From contig JAGOMA010000031.1 in NCBI GenBank assembly GCA_017993775.1, forward strand, positions 1 to 63,858: a stretch of 63,858 bases of DNA. The letters run 5' to 3'. This document shows, piece by piece, positions 60,615 to 63,858 of this stretch. Position 1 is the stretch's first letter, and every line of letters begins with the position of its first letter. A program made the translations under genes and the position numbers. The DNA comes from Chloroflexota bacterium. Lineage in GTDB: Bacteria; Chloroflexota; Anaerolineae; Promineifilales; Promineifilaceae. The notes below the pieces were generated by a model that was given only the letters and a program-made list of their open reading frames with translations, made no database searches and had not been told where the DNA came from.

Positions 60615-61068
60615 ATGCATCGGGGCGAAACTGAGATCAATATTGCCCTCGTTAGACAGTTGTTAACTGAACAGTTTCCACACCTGGTCGAAAAAACAAG
60701 AACTCTGGTTCACTCGACCGGCGCGGTAAACGCAATTTATCGGCTTGGAAACGACCTTTGCGTATGCCCACCAAGGCTCGCGAAATGGGCAGATAGTCTG
60801 AATTGCCAATGGCAATGGTTGCCCAGAATTGCCCCCATGTTTCGCTGGCCATCCCCCAACCCGTTGTCAGAGGAAAGCCGATGATATTTATCCTTATCCC
60901 TGGGCAATCTATCGTTGGATAGAAGGCGCTTCATATCAGGGCGATCTCATAAGTGATGAGCGTTAAATTGCTCACGATTTGGCCAACTTCATTTTGGAAC
61001 TACGTGGTCTAAATATGCAAGGAGCGCCTCTTGGGGGCGTGCGCCATTGCCAGAACCTGATGCCGTGA
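60615..61068 (+). pseudogene. Aminoglycoside phosphotransferase-family relic
   Basis: The first frame reads MHRGETEINIALVRQLLTEQ, NAIYRLGNDL and WQWLPRIAP, matching the N-lobe of the APH(3'')/HPK-type family. After a one-base shift near 60870 the similarity continues as DIYPYPWAIYRWIEGASYQG, breaks at an in-frame TAA, and resumes as IAHDLANFILELRGLNMQGA. The catalytic loop (HGD...) and C-lobe are absent. The gene is therefore dead through at least one frameshift, one stop and loss of the 3' half. Confidence 0.75.
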
Positions 61069-61201
61069 CACGCTTTGCCATAGCAGCTTCCCGTGAGGTG
61101 TATAGACACTGATGCGGTTCCAGAGGTGTGGATGCGCGTGCTTCAAGCACCAGCGTGGAATGGAAAACCTGTGTGGATACCGTAATCGGAAGCCAAGCAT
61201 C

Positions 61202-62119
61202 ATGCCAATGTCCCAACTTTCTCCACCCTGCCAACCTGCCCGCAAGATGCCAATTCCTGGCCTTTTGTTGCTCCTCTTTCTTGCTGGCTGCGGGCGATTA
61301 GACAGCATCCCCACCCAGCCGCCCCAAACCCCAGCCGACTGGCTCATCAGCCAGCCCTACACAACTACCACCATCGGCGGGCAAACCATTCTCCTGATGC
61401 AGCCCACCTCAACACTTTTTGTCTACGCCTTGGGGCTGGTGGCGATCGGTATTGGTCTCCATGCCTGGCGGCGCTGGAACGGGCGGCGGTCCTGGCGTTG
61501 GTGGGGCGTCGCCCTGGCCTTATGGGGCATGGGCGCGTTACTGGCGGGGACCAGTTACGAGGGGTTGAGTTACCATCTTAAGTGCGCTGGCTGGGATGTC
61601 TGTCGGTGGACCAACTGGTGGGAGGTGACCTACTTGCTGCTTTCTGCGGCCAGTATCAATGCCATGATGCTGGCCCAGGCTTATGCTTGCGCCAACGGCC
61701 GTTTACGCCAGGGATTAATCGCCTATGGCTTGCTCAATATGGGGCTGTACACAACGGCCGTGTTGATCGGCGCGTTTGTCCCCGTTAAATTCCTCGTCTC
61801 GTTTGAGTTTCTCATTCTCATTGCTGGGCCTGGCATCTTCGGCTTCGCCCTCCTGAATGGCTGGCGCTACAAACGATTGCGGCAGCGCACAGACGCCGTT
61901 TTATTGGGGACATGGCTGGCGTTGGGCGTAGTAATTGGGTTGTATTTTCTTTACTATCTGCTGGGCATTACGTCCCGGCTGTGGGCGCAGGGCATCTGGT
62001 TTTCGGAAAACGACATCCTCCATCTGGGCCTGATCGCCTGGATGCTCTATATCGGGCTGACCGTCTTGCCCCAAGTTCAGGATTTAGCCGGTGAAGCGGG
62101 GCATCAAGACTGGGAATAA
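61202..62119 (+). CDS. Polytopic membrane protein with lipobox-like N-terminus, unknown function
   Basis: A 305-residue protein. MPIPGLLLLLFLAGCGR near residue 16 looks like a lipoprotein signal. A short outside loop and about seven hydrophobic helices follow (for example WWGVALALWGMGALLAG and FLILIAGPGIFGFALLNGW). No family is recognised. The start is uncertain: ATG 61202, 61208 or 61247; an upstream ATG at 61112 would add a cysteine-rich tail not typical of signals. It lies in the otherwise decayed region after gyrB. Confidence 0.65.
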   Translation: MPMSQLSPPCQPARKMPIPGLLLLLFLAGCGRLDSIPTQPPQTPADWLISQPYTTTTIGGQTILLMQPTSTLFVYALGLVAIGIGLHAWRRWNGRRSWRWWGVALALWGMGALLAGTSYEGLSYHLKCAGWDVCRWTNWWEVTYLLLSAASINAMMLAQAYACANGRLRQGLIAYGLLNMGLYTTAVLIGAFVPVKFLVSFEFLILIAGPGIFGFALLNGWRYKRLRQRTDAVLLGTWLALGVVIGLYFLYYLLGITSRLWAQGIWFSENDILHLGLIAWMLYIGLTVLPQVQDLAGEAGHQDWE

Positions 62120-62458
62120 GCCATGGGCTTCAATCCCCCGAGTCATCCTTCATCCTGGGAAAGACGATTACCCGGCTGTCTGCCACACACCAGCGATGGC
62201 AGACGGCCTATTTTGCCCTCTTCTGGCGGCCCATTGGGCACAACTTGGGGGAAACGGCCGTTCAGCGCTGTCTACGCCGACCCTTTTCCGATATTGCAGT
62301 GGGCAGCGCCGCCTGACCAGACTTAATCGCCGTCGTGTTTTGCCCATCGTGCGGAAGCGTAAGCATTGAAGGTCTTCATGTACAATAGTGATGTCTCTTA
62401 CCGAGGGCGGCTTATAAGTTCTGACTTGTCTAACTGCGAAATATACACAGGAGGTCTT
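62120..62458 (+). other. Gene-free spacer before the pRiA4b ORF-3-like gene
   Basis: The 338 bases hold no convincing gene. One octamer palindrome (GGAAACGGCCGTTC near 62251) and a possible -10 box (TACAAT at about 62380) are visible. Short open frames here have no recognisable similarity. Confidence 0.4.
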
Positions 62459-63262
62459 ATGTCTGACACCATCTTTCAATTTAAAGTGACCCTCAATGAA
62501 ATCCAGCCGCCTATCTGGCGACGCTTTCAGGTACGCAGCGACATCACTTTCCGCGAATTGCACAACACTTTGCAGGTCGTCATGGGATGGTGGGATTCCC
62601 ATCTACACCTGTTTAAATATGGCCCCATCCAGATCACCGACGGCGGCACATTGGCCGAATGGGAGGAAGCAGGTCTCCGCGACGACACCTTGCAGCTGAA
62701 CAAGCTGCTCCAGGTGGAAGGCGTCTCGCTTATCTACGAATATGACTTTGGGGACAGTTGGGTGCACGATCTGTTTTTGGAAGCAATCTTGCCGGTGACG
62801 GAAACGGCCGTTTACCCCCGCTGTTTGGCCGGAGAACGCGCCTGCCCGCCCGAAGATTGCGGCGGGGTCTGGGGCTACGAACAATTCCTCGAAGCCATCG
62901 CCGACCCCAAACACGAAGAGCACGAGAGCTACCTGGAATGGATCGGCGGCTCGTTCGACCCCAAAGCTTTTGACCTGGATAAAATCACGCAGCAGTTTCG
63001 CGAGGGTGTCTATTGGCATGGTGAACTGGTAGCCCCGCCCTTGACCTCGACCCAAACCTTCACTCCTCAGGCGCGTTGGTTTTGGGACAGCATCCCCGAA
63101 GATGCTCAGGCCCGGATTATCGGGGCTGTCTGGTGCAGACACTGCGGCCAGAAAACGACCATCATCAATTTCAAAGGCAACATCCAACGGGGAGATTTGA
63201 TCCTGCGTGGTGAGTGTCTTCACTGTGGGGGTGTCGTTGTGCAGTTGCTGGAAGGCGGCTAA
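62459..63262 (+). CDS. Plasmid pRiA4b ORF-3 family protein with C-terminal zinc ribbon
   Basis: A 267-residue protein. The N-terminal domain has the family pattern FKVTLNEIQPPIWRRFQV, HNTLQVVMGWWDSHLHLF, YEYDFGDSWVHDL and CPPEDCGGVWGYEQFLEAI. From residue about 220, WCRHCGQKTTIINFKG and CLHCGG form a zinc-ribbon-like pair of CxxC motifs, an extra domain. The family is common near mobile DNA and of unknown function. AGGAGG precedes the ATG; a longer start at 62366 lacks this. It is intact, unlike its neighbours. Confidence 0.88.
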   Translation: MSDTIFQFKVTLNEIQPPIWRRFQVRSDITFRELHNTLQVVMGWWDSHLHLFKYGPIQITDGGTLAEWEEAGLRDDTLQLNKLLQVEGVSLIYEYDFGDSWVHDLFLEAILPVTETAVYPRCLAGERACPPEDCGGVWGYEQFLEAIADPKHEEHESYLEWIGGSFDPKAFDLDKITQQFREGVYWHGELVAPPLTSTQTFTPQARWFWDSIPEDAQARIIGAVWCRHCGQKTTIINFKGNIQRGDLILRGECLHCGGVVVQLLEGG

Positions 63263-63318
63263 TTGAGAGAAAACGGCCGTGTCCACCCCCCAGTTATATC
63301 GGGCGCGATCAGCCGCCA

Positions 63319-63640
63319 TCTACCGGATTGGAACGGGCAGCCAACATCCTGACTTTTGTCCCCGCGCCGGGCATGGCGATGGTTGAGGCATGGCGCATTC
63401 TCTTCGCCCAGTCGGGCGTAACCGCCGTCCAGCCAACGAAGCAAGTGGTTTGCGCCCTAACGACCGGCTCGACCTGTTCGCCGACTGCCTGAGCCTGATT
63501 CATGGGGTAGTGTTTCTGCTGGCCTACCTGATGGCCTTCAACGCCACCAGCATCCATATAGATATCCGCATCCGCGAAATTGCCACGATGTTGCTTTTGG
63601 CCTGCGGCCGCGCACCGTGTTGTGGATGCAAAAGGGGGAA
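63319..63640 (+). pseudogene. FtsX-like permease relic
   Basis: Three broken frames together read as the C-terminal part of a MacB/FtsX-type permease: EAWRILFAQSGVTAVQPTKQ, then FLLAYLMAFNATSIHIDIRI and REIATM, then GLRPRTVLWMQKGEG. The middle motif matches the conserved end-helix of the family (N-x-x-S-I-x-x-x-x-R-x-R-E-I-A-T-M). At least two frameshifts separate the pieces, and no start is present. Confidence 0.68.
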
Positions 63641-63662
63641 GGTCAGAAGCGGAAGCGGTTGC

Positions 63663-63858
63663 CTACGCATCATGTTTACCGTGAAGGACATTGACAACAC
63701 GCAGATTCGCCACGCCATCAGGCAGTACCAGCGGTGTGCCATAAGCGGGATGGGGGATCACGTCGATGGGAACGTGGAAGACGGCCGTCAGATTCCTGCT
63801 CGTCAACACCTCCTTGGGCGAACCAAGCGCCTGGAGACGGCCGTCCACCAGCAGCGCC
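63663..63858 (-). CDS. ABC transporter ATP-binding protein, C-terminal end (runs off the window)
   Basis: The last 64 residues of a protein entering from the right edge: ALLVDGRLQALGSPKEVLTS, RNLTAVFHVPIDVIPHPAYG and TPLVLPDGVA. This is the tail of an ATPase of the FepC/BtuD type for iron-siderophore, haem or cobalamin uptake. The VDGR segment follows the H-loop and precedes the switch to the regulatory tail. Walker and signature motifs lie outside the window, so function cannot be refined. Confidence 0.8.
   Translation of the reverse strand, partial: ALLVDGRLQALGSPKEVLTSRNLTAVFHVPIDVIPHPAYGTPLVLPDGVANLRVVNVLHGKHDA

Noticed and set aside
62091..62369. Possible 92-codon gene on the + strand after the polytopic membrane protein
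   Set aside because: It has no ribosome-binding site and no family similarity, and it overlaps the preceding gene.
63524..63742. Possible 72-codon gene on the - strand
   Set aside because: It is antisense to the FtsX relic and overlaps the end of the ABC ATPase gene.

Overview
The window is dense bacterial DNA (GC roughly in the high fifties by eye). It most resembles a member of the Chloroflexota, probably a filamentous Anaerolineae- or Ardenticatenia-like lineage. This placement is an inference from gene content: a DUF3160 lipoprotein, Pro/Thr-rich surface linkers, a bacterial WS/DGAT, and many Chloroflexota-style hypothetical proteins. No rRNA or tRNA gene was seen to confirm it. About 46 genes or gene relics are supported. 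No CRISPR array, intact transposon or prophage was seen.

Layout. 1-12 kb: a cut-off acyl-CoA dehydrogenase, priA, an NYC1/NOL-like short-chain dehydrogenase, a flavin-type oxidase, a WS/DGAT acyltransferase, a thioredoxin/TPR protein, a ParB-like duplicated-domain protein, a SUI1/YciH factor, a DUF5661-like protein and a metallophosphoesterase. 12-22 kb: a TspO-like membrane protein, an ATP10-like protein, a DUF3160 lipoprotein, a CapA-like protein, a LysW-like acidic protein, a trans-sulfuration enzyme, an MFS exporter and L-lactate dehydrogenase. 22-29 kb: an FGGY kinase, a membrane PH/AlbA_2 fusion, a frameshifted BtrH-like gene and a NarL-type two-component pair. 29-33 kb: a surface pullulanase. 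33.7-45.3 kb: a long same-strand run of ruvX, mltG, a shortened binding protein, a coiled-coil membrane protein, a TPR lytic transglycosylase, three tandem paralogous membrane proteins and a methyltransferase. 45-49 kb: miaB, then a convergent moxR/DUF58 pair. 49.8-57.2 kb: a 2453-residue surface protein fusing an alpha-amylase to a pullulanase. 57-60 kb: a membrane protein and gyrB. 60-64 kb: decayed DNA with aminoglycoside-phosphotransferase and FtsX-permease relics, a pRiA4b ORF-3-like gene and the end of an ABC ATPase.

How genes work together. The two large glucan hydrolases carry secretion signals, starch-binding-type modules and C-terminal membrane anchors, so the cell probably degrades starch or glycogen-like polymers at its surface. 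Lactate dehydrogenase and an FGGY sugar kinase would fit fermentative sugar use. MltG, the lytic transglycosylase and three unknown anchored proteins look like one envelope-remodelling transcription unit.

The most striking signal is not a gene. The palindrome ACGGCCGT occurs about once every 300-400 bases in genes and spacers on either strand, far above chance, and it imprints recurring T-A-V, N-G-R and R-P peptides on the proteins. This resembles the HIP1 phenomenon of cyanobacteria. Two further families of dispersed intergenic inverted repeats are present: one with an AAGGGTTTG/CAAACCCTT core, and one built on AGATTGG-N-CCAATCT.
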